DNA from: Methanothrix sp.
GTDB taxonomy: Archaea; Halobacteriota; Methanosarcinia; Methanotrichales; Methanotrichaceae
Direction of reading: 5' to 3'
Assembly (NCBI GenBank): GCA_025361645.1
Contig: JANYKI010000107.1
Coordinates: forward strand, 1-40,777
DNA length: 40,777 nucleotides
In this document: positions 1 through 9,409 of the stretch, piece after piece
How positions within the stretch are numbered: position 1 is the first letter of the stretch
How the letters are laid out: each line of letters begins with the position of its first letter
Program-made: the position numbers and the translations under genes
The notes under the pieces: generated by a model
Told to the model about the DNA's origin: nothing
The model's database searches: none
Seen by the model: the letters and a program-made list of their open reading frames with translations, nothing else

Positions 1-533
1 GCAACATATATCACTATTACTAACCAACACCCGATTATTATCCTTGCAGCCCAGATGAAAATTCCTTTTGCTTCTTTTATTTCATTTGTATCATGTTGGA
101 ACAGACATGTATCGAATTTATCCGTCAGTTGTCCTTTAATAATGCCTTCTTCCTTGTATTTTTTTCTCTCATGAATTGATCTCCAATATTGTGGATGCTT
201 TCCATCCAGTAATTTAGATAACTCCAATTCCAAAGTAATACATCGCTTTCTCAGTGCTACTTTGCAGCTAGAAACCGACTCTAAACCCAGCAAAAGGGAG
301 AACATTGATAGAAAGCCTATTGCACCAATGATAAGGCAGCAAAACCAATGATATTTTTCAAGCTGACTGACTAGTGCACTAGTAAATGCTATAATTATTA
401 AAAACATTTGGAATGAATGTATTAGCTTATAAAACAACTCATTTGCCATTTTGTCCCGAGAATTGTACCCATCTAAACATGCATTATATTCAAACAAAAT
501 AATATCAATGTTGTTTTTTGAGCTATCGCCCAT
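1..533 (-). CDS. Membrane protein, C-terminus truncated by window edge (two adjacent TM helices plus a later TM; SLATT/RipA-like architecture)
   Basis: Open minus-strand frame from ATG at 533..531 to the window edge: MGDSSKNNIDIILFEYNACLDGYNSRDKMANELFYKLIHSFQMFLIIIAFTSALVSQLEKYHWFCCLIIGAIGFLSMFSLLLG...; missing from the ORF track because it has no stop in the window. Confidence 0.65.
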   Translation of the reverse strand, partial: MGDSSKNNIDIILFEYNACLDGYNSRDKMANELFYKLIHSFQMFLIIIAFTSALVSQLEKYHWFCCLIIGAIGFLSMFSLLLGLESVSSCKVALRKRCITLELELSKLLDGKHPQYWRSIHERKKYKEEGIIKGQLTDKFDTCLFQHDTNEIKEAKGIFIWAARIIIGCWLVIVIYV

Positions 534-598
534 AGTGCAATTCCCTCTCATTTTATAGCAAAGCCTTTCTTATAAAAAGCTTATCTCTGCAATTGATT

Positions 599-751
599 CT
601 AACCCACAGTTCGTAACTCGCCCCGAAAGGCCCGCTCCAGCACAGCCGGAAGGAGAGCGTCCAGCTCGGCGGCGGTCTCCGCTTGGTGGCGCTTGAGGGC
701 GCCGAGCTTGGCTTGTAGCACATCGAGGCACATAATGATTTGATCGCCCAT
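599..751 (-). pseudogene. C-terminal fragment of type I restriction specificity subunit (HsdS)
   Basis: Minus-strand 50-aa frame MGDQIIMCLDVLQAKLGALKRHQAETAAELDALLPAVLERAFRGELRTVG* matches the typical HsdS C-terminal coiled coil (…LKRLQAETAAELDALLPAVLDRAFRGEL). Confidence 0.7.
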
Positions 752-793
752 CCAGAACAATATTTAATGTAGGAGGCTCCAGGGTTTAGCCCG

Positions 794-1978
794 ATGACCG
801 AGATCCGAGACCCCGTGCACGGCTATGTTTTGCTGGAGGGCCTGGCCCTGGAAATCGCGGACACGCCCCAGATGCAGCGGCTGCGCTGGATCAAGCAGCT
901 CGGCTTGGCCAGCTTAGTCTATCCCGGCGCCAATCATACTCGCTTCGAGCACAGCCTGGGGGCCTACCATCTGGCTGATCTTCTCGCGAACCATCTCGGC
1001 CTGCCAGAAGAGGATAAGATGCTGGTAGGCGCCGCAGCGCTTCTGCACGACGTGGGCCACGGGCCGCTCTCCCATGCCACCGAGTCAGCCCTTGCTCCAT
1101 ACCTACGCAAGGATCACGAGAGCATCATTGATCTACTGAAGAAGGGCGAGCTTCGGGCGGTTTTAGACAATTACGGCCTGAAGGCCTCCGATATCCAGTC
1201 CGCCATAAATGGAGTTGGTCTGGGGCAGATCGTGAGCGGCGAGATCGACGTGGATAGGATGGACTACCTGATCCGGGATGCTCACTACACCGGCGTAGCC
1301 TACGGAGTGATCGATCGATTGCGTCTACTGCAAAAGATGACCCTTCACCAGGGAGAGCTGGTGGTGGAGGCAGGAGGCGTGCAGGCGGCGACTTCCTTGC
1401 TCATCTCCCGGCTGCTCATGCATCCATCCGTTTATTATCATCATGTCTGCCGCATCTCGGAGTGCATGATCTCTGCCGGAATCCGGCGCATGATTGAGGA
1501 AGGGGCTAGTGCCGGCGCCGTAAAAGAGATGGATGACATCCAGCTCTTTACTTCCCTGGAAAGGTCGGGCGGCTATGCGGCTGAGATGGCGTCCCGCATC
1601 AAATCTCGGAGAATTTTTAAGCGCGCCGTTTACGTCGGCCTGGAGTGCCTGGACCCTTCCGTTCTCAAGGTAAGCGAAAAGATGCTGGCCCAGGAGATTG
1701 CCCGTGAGGCGGGAGTAGAGGCAGATTACATTCTGGTAGACAACCCCACGCTTCCTGATACGCCGGAGGGCAACTTTCCCGCTCTCGTCGAGGGTGAGGT
1801 CAGACCCCTGCGGGAGGTGTCGCCTCTGGTCAGCATCCTGGAAAGAGCGCACCGGGCTACCTGGCGTTTCGGCATCTACTGTCGGGAGGAAGATCGAGAG
1901 AATGTGGCCCAGGCGGCCCGCAGGTGTCTGAATCTCAAGAAAAATAGACTGATTTATCGATATATAAATACGTTTTAA
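794..1978 (+). CDS. HD superfamily phosphohydrolase (COG1078-like)
   Basis: 394 aa; MTEIRDPVHGYVLLEG..., HTRFEHSLG, LLHDVGHGPLSH, DVDRMDYLIRDAHYTG HD-domain motifs. Confidence 0.9.
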   Translation: MTEIRDPVHGYVLLEGLALEIADTPQMQRLRWIKQLGLASLVYPGANHTRFEHSLGAYHLADLLANHLGLPEEDKMLVGAAALLHDVGHGPLSHATESALAPYLRKDHESIIDLLKKGELRAVLDNYGLKASDIQSAINGVGLGQIVSGEIDVDRMDYLIRDAHYTGVAYGVIDRLRLLQKMTLHQGELVVEAGGVQAATSLLISRLLMHPSVYYHHVCRISECMISAGIRRMIEEGASAGAVKEMDDIQLFTSLERSGGYAAEMASRIKSRRIFKRAVYVGLECLDPSVLKVSEKMLAQEIAREAGVEADYILVDNPTLPDTPEGNFPALVEGEVRPLREVSPLVSILERAHRATWRFGIYCREEDRENVAQAARRCLNLKKNRLIYRYINTF

Positions 1979-2128
1979 TGGGAACCCTTGTCTGGTTCTA
2001 TTCTAGGCCAGTGAAACGGATGCGGTGCATTCGCACAGCAAGCAGAACTAGCCCAAAGAAAATATAGTAGTATTGAAATCCTGTTATTGAAGTGTAAGAT
2101 AATGGTAAGAGGAAGGAGCAGCAACAAG

Positions 2129-2230
2129 TCCGGGTTCGTTGACTATGATCTCGTGCGCGCGCGGGCGGAGGGGCGGGCACCCGCGGGCATGGACGCAGGG
2201 ACGACGGCGCTGTTTCCGGATGGGTTTGAG
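2129..2230 (+). pseudogene. Internal fragment of HsdS (type I restriction specificity subunit)
   Basis: SGFVDYDLVRARAEGRAPAGMDAGTTALFPDGFE resembles the conserved HsdS inter-TRD segment (SWFVDFDPVRAKAEGR.P.GMD..TAALFPDSFE); the similarity stops abruptly afterwards. Part of ORF 2087..2272. Confidence 0.7.
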
Positions 2231-2281
2231 AGACGGAGAGATATAAGAGCAAAATGTGCAATGACGATTTAGGGATAAAAT

Positions 2282-3439
2282 ATGATGCCAATAAAATACG
2301 AACAACATTTTCTCTATTTTAATAGATCAGTATTGGCTCAGTATAGAGCTTCGCCTCACATCTACGGTTTAAAAGAAGATGATATGGGTGGCATCCTTGA
2401 AACAGCATTAGATGATGTTGACTTAGATAATGACTTATCTGAGAATCAATATGTACGAGTACGATTTGGATTCAGAAAACTTAAAGATAATTGCGTTTGT
2501 ATTGCAGGACTACGTTATGACGTCCAAGAGTTGCCAGAAAAAGATCAATTCATATGGCGCGGAAATATGCTCAATAATCCTCTATTTGCCCAAGACGACC
2601 TCGCCTTTGAACGATGGGTTCATCGATATATTGAAGGCTCTTGGGATGTTGAAGATGGCCCAAGGATTCAGATTGATCAATATGTGAAATTGATCAGATC
2701 TCTGACACTTCAGATTCTAGGAAGGCCCCTCTTTCGATTTGAAGAAAACGCTTTGATAAATTTTCCGATAACAGAAAACACAGATGCCTACGATAAAGCA
2801 CATTTGGAACTTTATCGCCTCATAATAGATGGTCTGGACAACAATGCATTAGTTCTTCTTGCGGATAAACTAAAAATTCCTCTTTCTGATCCCAAAAAGA
2901 CCCTAAATAGCCTCAAGGAACTCTTGCCCGAAGACTTAATAAAGATTATTCATAAACCACTGAAGAAATGCTCCAATGAACGCAGCGATATTCATGGTGT
3001 TCCCTCAGAATTGGGATCGTTTCCTGCGTTTGATACGTTTCGCAGAGACTTAATTGAGATAGCTAAATCGCTTGAGGAATTGAATAAATGGCTAGAGATC
3101 TCACTATCTGTAGATTCAAAGGCGTGTCTGGAGAGAGAAGAATGGATGAAAGGACTATCACCTAAATTCATAGGTCCTCCTAGACCGGAGTTTAAATTGA
3201 ATGAGCTGAGGAAGGCTGAAGGCAAGACCATAAAGTCAGTAGAGTTCGGTGAAGAAGCTGAGATGAAAGGAGTGCATGGAAGAGAAGGAATGATTTTTCA
3301 CTTTTCTGACGGCACCTCTATGTCAATTCTTGTTGGATCAAATATAAGTAATTTAGCACATAAATTCAAGGATATGAAGCAGGAAGAGTTCCAAACAGAT
3401 TTGATGGTCTTTTGGGCACCGTCTATTCAAAAGGAATGA
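2282..3439 (+). CDS. Hypothetical protein, AT-rich, no family recognised
   Basis: 385-aa ORF, no overlap with other credible genes; lies between hsd-like fragments. Confidence 0.7.
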   Translation: MMPIKYEQHFLYFNRSVLAQYRASPHIYGLKEDDMGGILETALDDVDLDNDLSENQYVRVRFGFRKLKDNCVCIAGLRYDVQELPEKDQFIWRGNMLNNPLFAQDDLAFERWVHRYIEGSWDVEDGPRIQIDQYVKLIRSLTLQILGRPLFRFEENALINFPITENTDAYDKAHLELYRLIIDGLDNNALVLLADKLKIPLSDPKKTLNSLKELLPEDLIKIIHKPLKKCSNERSDIHGVPSELGSFPAFDTFRRDLIEIAKSLEELNKWLEISLSVDSKACLEREEWMKGLSPKFIGPPRPEFKLNELRKAEGKTIKSVEFGEEAEMKGVHGREGMIFHFSDGTSMSILVGSNISNLAHKFKDMKQEEFQTDLMVFWAPSIQKE

Positions 3440-3495
3440 TTAATCTTTAAAATAGTATAATTCACCTCTTTAGATGCAAAAGGTGAATCAGATCC

Positions 3496-3540
3496 TTGAC
3501 CCTTACAGAATCCCTCGTCGAAGAAGCCGCCATCTATCTC
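3496..3540 (+). pseudogene. Possible HsdR N-terminal fragment
   Basis: LTLTESLVEEAAIYL resembles the N-terminus of many HsdR proteins (M.LTES.VEEAAL.WL); only 15 aa, placed downstream of an HsdS fragment. Confidence 0.35.
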
Positions 3541-3610
3541 GTGCCACTGCCAAGGGTATTTCCTGTGAGATCATGATAAATAATGTGAAAAATCCGTAGG
3601 AGATCAAGAT

Positions 3611-4870
3611 ATGATTGAAGGAGACCGCGCCAGGCAATCGGTTCCAAGAATCGAATATCTAAAAATAAAGAACTATAGAGCCCTTCGTAACCTTGAGCTG
3701 AGAGGCATCACCCCGTTGACGGTCTTCCTTGGACCAAACGGCAGCGGAAAATCGACCATCTTCGATGTTTTTGCCTTCCTCTCAGAATGCTTTTCAGTGG
3801 GCCTGCGTAAAGCTCTGGATAAACGGGGTCGGTTCAAAGAGCTTCGCACCCGTGGGTCCAGCGGTCCTATCGAGATCGAGCTGAAATACCGCGAGAGAAG
3901 CGACATGCCCCTCATCACCTATCACCTCTCCCTTGACGAAGGCATCAGCGGCCCTTATGTAGCCGAGGAATGGCTGCAATGGAGGAGAGGACAGCAAGGA
4001 AAACCCTTTAAGTTTCTCGTTTTTAAAAATGGAGAGGGACAGGTAATTGCCGGAGAAAAGCCGGTCGAGATGGGCGAGAGGATTCATGAGATGCTGACGT
4101 CTTCTGATATGCTTGCCGTCAACGCATTGGGCCAGCTTGCTAAAAATCCAAGAGTTAGTGCTCTGCGCCAGTTCATAACCGGATGGTATCTTTCATATCT
4201 TACCGCAGATAGCACGCGGGGATTCTCTGAGGCGGGTCCTCAGGAGCGACTGTCAGCAAACGGCGATAACCTGCCTAATGTTATTCAATATCTTAAAGAA
4301 CAGCATGAGGACCGTTTGAACCAGATTTTGAATACATTATCTCATCGTGTTCCAAGATTGGAGAAAGTTGAGTCCGAATTCATGCCTGACGGCCGGCTTC
4401 TCTTGCAGATTAAGGATGCTCCTTTTGAGCAGCCGATACTGGCGAAATTCGCATCTGACGGCACCCTTAAAATGCTGGCCTACTTGACTTTGCTCTATGA
4501 TCCACAGCCGCCTCAGCTCATAGGAATTGAAGAGCCGGAAAACCAGCTTCATCCCAGGCTCTTGCCGGAACTCGCCGAAGAGTGCAGACATGCGGCAGCC
4601 AAAACCCAGCTTATGGTCACAACCCATTCGCCTTTTTTTGTAAACGGTCTCCGGCCGGAGGAGCTTTGGGTTCTCTACAGAGATGAACAGGGTTACACTC
4701 AGGCGCGGCGTGCTGCGGATATGCAAGGCATCAAAGAGTTCATGGATGAAGGTGCACAGCTTGGTTACCTCTGGATGGAGGGTCACTTTGAGGTAGGCGA
4801 CCCTTTGACGGCATCAGGCGGCCCAAAACGCCCCTCATTAATCCAGGCTGCAAGGCTTCAAGCGGAGTAA
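3611..4870 (+). CDS. AAA family ATPase (AAA15/AAA21, OLD-like ABC-type ATPase)
   Basis: N-terminal [14 protein letters not shown]..., Walker [12 protein letters not shown] signature-like region, Walker [24 protein letters not shown]. Confidence 0.9.
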   Translation: MIEGDRARQSVPRIEYLKIKNYRALRNLELRGITPLTVFLGPNGSGKSTIFDVFAFLSECFSVGLRKALDKRGRFKELRTRGSSGPIEIELKYRERSDMPLITYHLSLDEGISGPYVAEEWLQWRRGQQGKPFKFLVFKNGEGQVIAGEKPVEMGERIHEMLTSSDMLAVNALGQLAKNPRVSALRQFITGWYLSYLTADSTRGFSEAGPQERLSANGDNLPNVIQYLKEQHEDRLNQILNTLSHRVPRLEKVESEFMPDGRLLLQIKDAPFEQPILAKFASDGTLKMLAYLTLLYDPQPPQLIGIEEPENQLHPRLLPELAEECRHAAAKTQLMVTTHSPFFVNGLRPEELWVLYRDEQGYTQARRAADMQGIKEFMDEGAQLGYLWMEGHFEVGDPLTASGGPKRPSLIQAARLQAE

Positions 4871-4877
4871 TGATCTT

Positions 4878-5507
4878 ATGCATATTGTATTTTTAGTGGA
4901 AGAGATCTCTGCAGAAGCCGCCCTGCTCAATCTTGTGCCGAAGATTCTGGGCGCAAGTGCATCTTTCGAGATTCACCCCTATCAGTGCAAAAACGATCTT
5001 CTATCAAAACTACCACAGGTTATGCGAAGTTATGCCAAATGGTTGCATGACGACTGGCGCATTGTTGTCTTGGTCGATGAAGATCGGAGCAATTGCAAAT
5101 CACTCAAAGATCGACTGGAGAACGCAGCGAAAGATGCTGGGCTGATTACCCGTACTATGTCCGATAAAACAAGTAGTTGCTCAAGATTTCAAGTTATGAA
5201 CAGGATAGCAGTAGAGGAGCTGGAGGCGTGGTTTTTCGGAGATGCAAGCGCAATCAATCAGGCTTACCCTAAAGTTCCTAGGACTCTTGGAAGCAGATCA
5301 AAATATCATGATCCAGATTCAATTAAAGGAGGAACATGGGAGTCCCTGGAGCGTGAGCTAAAAAAGTCAGGGTACTTTAAGGGCGGTCTACGTAAAATAG
5401 AGGCTGCAAAGACTATTTCTGCATTCATGGAACCGGAAAGAAATAATTCCAAAAGCTTTCGAGTATTTAGAGACGGCCTGCGAGAGATGGTTAGATGGGG
5501 GATATAA
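4878..5507 (+). CDS. DUF4276 family protein (TOPRIM-like fold)
   Basis: IVFLVEEISAEAALLNLVPKIL..., WRIVVLVDEDRSNC, NRIAVEELEAWFFGD, YFKGGLRKIEAAKTI motifs; 7 nt after the AAA ATPase. Confidence 0.85.
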   Translation: MHIVFLVEEISAEAALLNLVPKILGASASFEIHPYQCKNDLLSKLPQVMRSYAKWLHDDWRIVVLVDEDRSNCKSLKDRLENAAKDAGLITRTMSDKTSSCSRFQVMNRIAVEELEAWFFGDASAINQAYPKVPRTLGSRSKYHDPDSIKGGTWESLERELKKSGYFKGGLRKIEAAKTISAFMEPERNNSKSFRVFRDGLREMVRWGI

Positions 5508-5608
5508 CGGAATTCGAATGCGACGCAAAAGATACTCGATAACGGTTACCTTTAAGTCACAAGAGAGCATAAAAGACAGGAATGGCATTTTCCGATGACG
5601 GACAGGCG

Positions 5609-6034
5609 ATGAACAAGAATATTCTGGTCAAGACCATTCAGACTATGAACCAGCACCTGCCCAGTAAGCGAACCAATTTGGCCGAACTTATGATCATGGA
5701 GAAGCCCGGCGTCAAGGGAAAGGATAATACTTTTTTCATCATGGACAAAGCCGAGCTGAATCTGATCTCCGAGAGCCTGCCCAGATTTCTCTGGAGCCGC
5801 CTGCGACTGCCCATGCTAATTGAGATGTCTCCCGACTACGGCAGCGGCGCCGCCCGGGTGCAGGGCGAGCCGGAAGTGGAGCTTGTAGCTAAGATCCTGG
5901 GAAAAGAAAGGCCTCCCGCTCAAACAAGGCAGATAATAATCTATCTTGCCGAGGTAAGGGAGCTACGACGAAAGCTTCCCACCACCACCCAGTATGCTTT
6001 TGTAGCCAATCTCCGGGAGAGGATAGAGGACTGA
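5609..6034 (+). CDS. UPF0216 family protein
   Basis: MNKNILVKTIQTMNQHLPSKRTNLAELM..GKDNTFFIMDKAELNLISE; ORF 5582..6034, internal ATG at 5609 preferred. Confidence 0.8.
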   Translation: MNKNILVKTIQTMNQHLPSKRTNLAELMIMEKPGVKGKDNTFFIMDKAELNLISESLPRFLWSRLRLPMLIEMSPDYGSGAARVQGEPEVELVAKILGKERPPAQTRQIIIYLAEVRELRRKLPTTTQYAFVANLRERIED

Positions 6035-6098
6035 TAGGTTCTTATTCCTGGGGCAACAATAATAATAGTAATTGTAATAGTATTTATGGAGGATTTCT

Positions 6099-6650
6099 AT
6101 GGCTGATAGTAATCTGGCCGAAGCTGCGAGGCAGTTTACCATAAAGATGAACCTGGGTGCCTACCAGGAGGCGGCAAAGATCAAGTCCGATTTCGGTCTG
6201 CCCAGTGATATGCTAATGGAAGCTGTCCGCAAAGCCTACGATGCCAATATGAAGAAAGGCGACTACTCCTTGGCCGCTGACCTGGCCAGGAAGTACGACC
6301 TTCCAGATGATCTCCGCCTGCAAGCGGCAGAGCGGTCATTCAACCGAAAAATCGACAGCGAGTTTTACCGGGCGGCTGCCGATTATGCCAAGGACTATGG
6401 CCTTCCCCAGGATCTGGTCCGGCAGGCGGCGGTTCAGGCTTATAATAAGAGCATGAGCTTTGGTCTGGTCAAGAACGCGGCCGAGATCGCCGAGGAGTTT
6501 GAGCTTCCCCCAGAGATGCTGCTGCAAGCGGCCACTAAGTCCTATGAGTTGTATATGCAAGCTGGCCTTTACCGCAAGGCTTTGAAGATCGCGCAAAAGT
6601 ACAGGCTTCCGCCGGAAATGGTGGCGGCAGCCGAGAAGAAGATCTCTTAA
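6099..6650 (+). CDS. Helical tandem-repeat protein (~5 repeats of ~34 aa)
   Basis: Repeating pattern A..AY...M..G.Y..AA.IA..Y.LP.DM; GGAGG upstream of ATG. Confidence 0.8.
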   Translation: MADSNLAEAARQFTIKMNLGAYQEAAKIKSDFGLPSDMLMEAVRKAYDANMKKGDYSLAADLARKYDLPDDLRLQAAERSFNRKIDSEFYRAAADYAKDYGLPQDLVRQAAVQAYNKSMSFGLVKNAAEIAEEFELPPEMLLQAATKSYELYMQAGLYRKALKIAQKYRLPPEMVAAAEKKIS

Positions 6651-7450
6651 TGCCACAAGTCGTGCTTACCATCGGCGGCTCTGACTCGGGAGGCGGGGCC
6701 GGCATCCAGGCGGACCTTAAGACGTTCTGCGTGCTCGGATTGCATGGAACCTGTGCCGTCACTGCCATTACTGCCCAAAACACCCTGGGAGTGCAACGGG
6801 TCTATGGCCTGCAGCCCGAGATAGTAGTAGAGCAGATGAGGTCGATCACTGATGATTTCTCCATTGCCTTTGCCAAAACGGGCATGCTCCACTCCGTTGA
6901 GATTGTGACTGCGGTGGCCCATCACCTGCAAAAGATGGATATCCCCTTCGTCTTAGACCCGGTGATCGAGGCGGAAGCGGGCGGCAGGCTGCTTCGACCT
7001 GAGGCGGTAGAGGCGCTAAAAGCATATCTCATTCCACTGGCAACGGTTGTAACTCCCAACATCTTCGAGGCCCAGGCTCTGACGGGAATAGAAGTTCGCG
7101 ATAGAGACAGTGCAAAACTCGCCGCTCAAAAGATCTTGCAGCTTGGGCCGAAAGCGGTAATCGTTAAGGGCGGCCATCTGGACTGCACCGATCTCCTGGC
7201 GACAGGTGTTGAGGTCATCCTTTTGCCGGGGGAGAGGGTGGCAGGGGGCAACCATGGCGTAGGATGCACCTACTCTGCCGCATTAACCTCATTTCTGGCC
7301 CTGGGCCTCACCCTTAAAGAAGCGGCCAGCCAGGCCAAGAGGTTCGCAGAAAGGGCGCTTCTCGGCAGCATGCGGGTGGGAAAGGGCGTGGGGCCGGTCA
7401 ACCAGGCAGCAGCAGGCGCGGCGAATTGCAGTGGCCATGAACTTCGCTAG
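6650..7450 (+). CDS. thiD: Hydroxymethylpyrimidine/phosphomethylpyrimidine kinase
   Basis: [54 protein letters not shown]. Confidence 0.9.
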   Translation: MPQVVLTIGGSDSGGGAGIQADLKTFCVLGLHGTCAVTAITAQNTLGVQRVYGLQPEIVVEQMRSITDDFSIAFAKTGMLHSVEIVTAVAHHLQKMDIPFVLDPVIEAEAGGRLLRPEAVEALKAYLIPLATVVTPNIFEAQALTGIEVRDRDSAKLAAQKILQLGPKAVIVKGGHLDCTDLLATGVEVILLPGERVAGGNHGVGCTYSAALTSFLALGLTLKEAASQAKRFAERALLGSMRVGKGVGPVNQAAAGAANCSGHELR

Positions 7451-7552
7451 ACAAGCGATAAAGAAGCGATAGGACAGAACCTGGGGGGACGGGAAGATAT
7501 AAATTGGTGAGGCAAGGATGCACAAAGAATTGCTCTAGCTGGAGTGTTGATT

Positions 7553-7774
7553 ATGGGAAGTGTAAAACCTAGTTATATCAAGAATTTCGCAATGGATCTG
7601 TTGAGGACCTACGAAAGCTCATTTAGCCCTGACTTTGAACAAAATAAACTGGTGGTATCAGAGTACACCGACATCAAAAATAAGACCATACGAAATCGTG
7701 TTGCAGGATATATTTCCAATGTGATGCGGCAGAGACGAACTCGCCGAGGCGAGGTCGAGATCGATGCTGCTTAA
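7553..7774 (+). CDS. rps17e: 30S ribosomal protein S17e
   Basis: MGSVKPSYIKNFAMDLLRTYESSFSPDFEQNKLVVSEYTDIKNKTIRNRVAGYISN; start at 7553 rather than 7544. Confidence 0.93.
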   Translation: MGSVKPSYIKNFAMDLLRTYESSFSPDFEQNKLVVSEYTDIKNKTIRNRVAGYISNVMRQRRTRRGEVEIDAA

Positions 7775-8642
7775 AGGCGTGTTTCCCGCTTTAATTACGC
7801 CGTTTTTAGAAGATGAGAGCCTGGATGAGGAGGGACTGAGGAAGAACATTGAGTACCTGAATAAAACCGGCATAGCAGGCATTGTTCCCTGCGGCACAAC
7901 TGGTGAGTCGGCCACATTAACCTTTGAGGAGCATAAAAGGGTAGTGGAGATTGCCGTGGAATCTTCCAAGGTACCAGTAATTGCAGGCACGGGCTCAAAC
8001 AATACCCGTGAGGCTTTGGAGCTGACGCGCCATGCGGCTAAAGCCGGTGCATCTGCTGCTTTATTGATCACGCCGTACTACAACAAGCCCAATGATCGGG
8101 GTATGTTCGAGCATTTCAAGACGATCGCCGAGAAGTGCGACATCCCAATTGTGCTCTATAATGTTCCCAAGAGAACCGGAATCGATCTCAAGCCGGAATT
8201 GGTCGCGAAACTGTCCAAGGTAAAGAACATCGTGGCCATAAAGGAAGCCAGTGGAAGCCTTTCTCAGCAATCTCAGATCATCGAGCTGACTAGGGACAGC
8301 GATTTTGTCCTTCTCTCGGGAGATGATGATCTGACCCTGCCTACCATGTCTCTGGGTGCCAAAGGTGTGGTTTCTGTGGTGGCCAATGTGGCTCCTAGAA
8401 AAACAGTGGCCATGGTGGACGCTATTTTGAAGGGCGACTTCGAGAAAGCGAGAGCACTGCACTATGAGCTTGCCCCCCTGGTGCGAGCCATGTTCCTGGA
8501 GACTAATCCTATTCCGGTGAAGACGGCTCAAAAATATCTGGGGCGGGCTGGCGGACCAATGCGCCTACCTCTGGCAGCAATGGCTCCTGAGAAAGAACTC
8601 TTCTTAAAAGAGATACTGGAAAGGCTAGGCGAGAGAGCATGA
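7764..8642 (+). CDS. dapA: 4-hydroxy-tetrahydrodipicolinate synthase
   Basis: GVFPALITPFLEDESLDEEG, GTTGESATL, YNVPKRTG, IKEASG; 292 aa. Confidence 0.95.
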   Translation: MLLKGVFPALITPFLEDESLDEEGLRKNIEYLNKTGIAGIVPCGTTGESATLTFEEHKRVVEIAVESSKVPVIAGTGSNNTREALELTRHAAKAGASAALLITPYYNKPNDRGMFEHFKTIAEKCDIPIVLYNVPKRTGIDLKPELVAKLSKVKNIVAIKEASGSLSQQSQIIELTRDSDFVLLSGDDDLTLPTMSLGAKGVVSVVANVAPRKTVAMVDAILKGDFEKARALHYELAPLVRAMFLETNPIPVKTAQKYLGRAGGPMRLPLAAMAPEKELFLKEILERLGERA

Positions 8643-9409
8643 CAAAGATCGCCATTACCGGCGCCCTGGGGCGCATGGGCACTTTGATCATCCAGGAGGC
8701 GGCCAAGGTAAAAGACATGCAGCTAGTGGCCGGATTGGATGCTGTTGGGGCAGGAGCGGTTCTCCCTGGCGGCATCATCGTCAAAGACGCGGCGGCGCTG
8801 GAGTTTGTCTTAAGGGAGAGCAAACCGGATGTGCTCATCGACTTTACCATTGCCAAGGCGGCGGTAAATAACGTATGCATGGCGGCAAACCTTGGAATTG
8901 ATCTTGTGGTGGGAACTACGGGCTTTTCAACAGAGCAGCATTCTTTGATGAAAAAAGCCATTGATGGCCATGTGGCTGCAGTCATAACGCCCAACTTCTC
9001 CTTAGGCGTAAATGTATTCTGGAAGCTGGTAGCCGATGCGGCGGTGGCCCTCAAGGACTACGACATCGAGATCATTGAAGCCCATCATAATCAGAAGAAA
9101 GATGCCCCCAGCGGCACGGCTCTGGCCACAGTGCAGGCGATAAAGATGGCACTGGGCGAAAAGGAGGTCGTGTATGGCCGGGAAGGCATCATGCCGCGAG
9201 GAAAAGAGATTGGAGTGCATGCGGTGCGTGGTGGAGACATTGTAGGAGATCACACTGTGCTCCTGGCGGGAGCAGGCGAGCGCCTCGAGATAAAACATCA
9301 GGCCCACAGCAGAACTGCATTTGCCAGCGGCGCCGTGCGGGCGGCAGAGTGGGTAGTCGGTAAGGAGCCTGGAATTTACAGCATGGCGGACGTCTTAAAG
9401 TCAAGATGA
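8639..9409 (+). CDS. dapB: 4-hydroxy-tetrahydrodipicolinate reductase
   Basis: KIAITGALGRMG, DFTIAKA, GTTGFS, EAHHNQKKDAPSGTA. Confidence 0.95.
   Translation: MTKIAITGALGRMGTLIIQEAAKVKDMQLVAGLDAVGAGAVLPGGIIVKDAAALEFVLRESKPDVLIDFTIAKAAVNNVCMAANLGIDLVVGTTGFSTEQHSLMKKAIDGHVAAVITPNFSLGVNVFWKLVADAAVALKDYDIEIIEAHHNQKKDAPSGTALATVQAIKMALGEKEVVYGREGIMPRGKEIGVHAVRGGDIVGDHTVLLAGAGERLEIKHQAHSRTAFASGAVRAAEWVVGKEPGIYSMADVLKSR

Noticed and set aside
891-1852. Minus-strand ORFs (69 and 175 aa) within the HD hydrolase gene
   Set aside because: Antisense to a well-supported coding sequence, low-complexity composition and no recognisable motifs.
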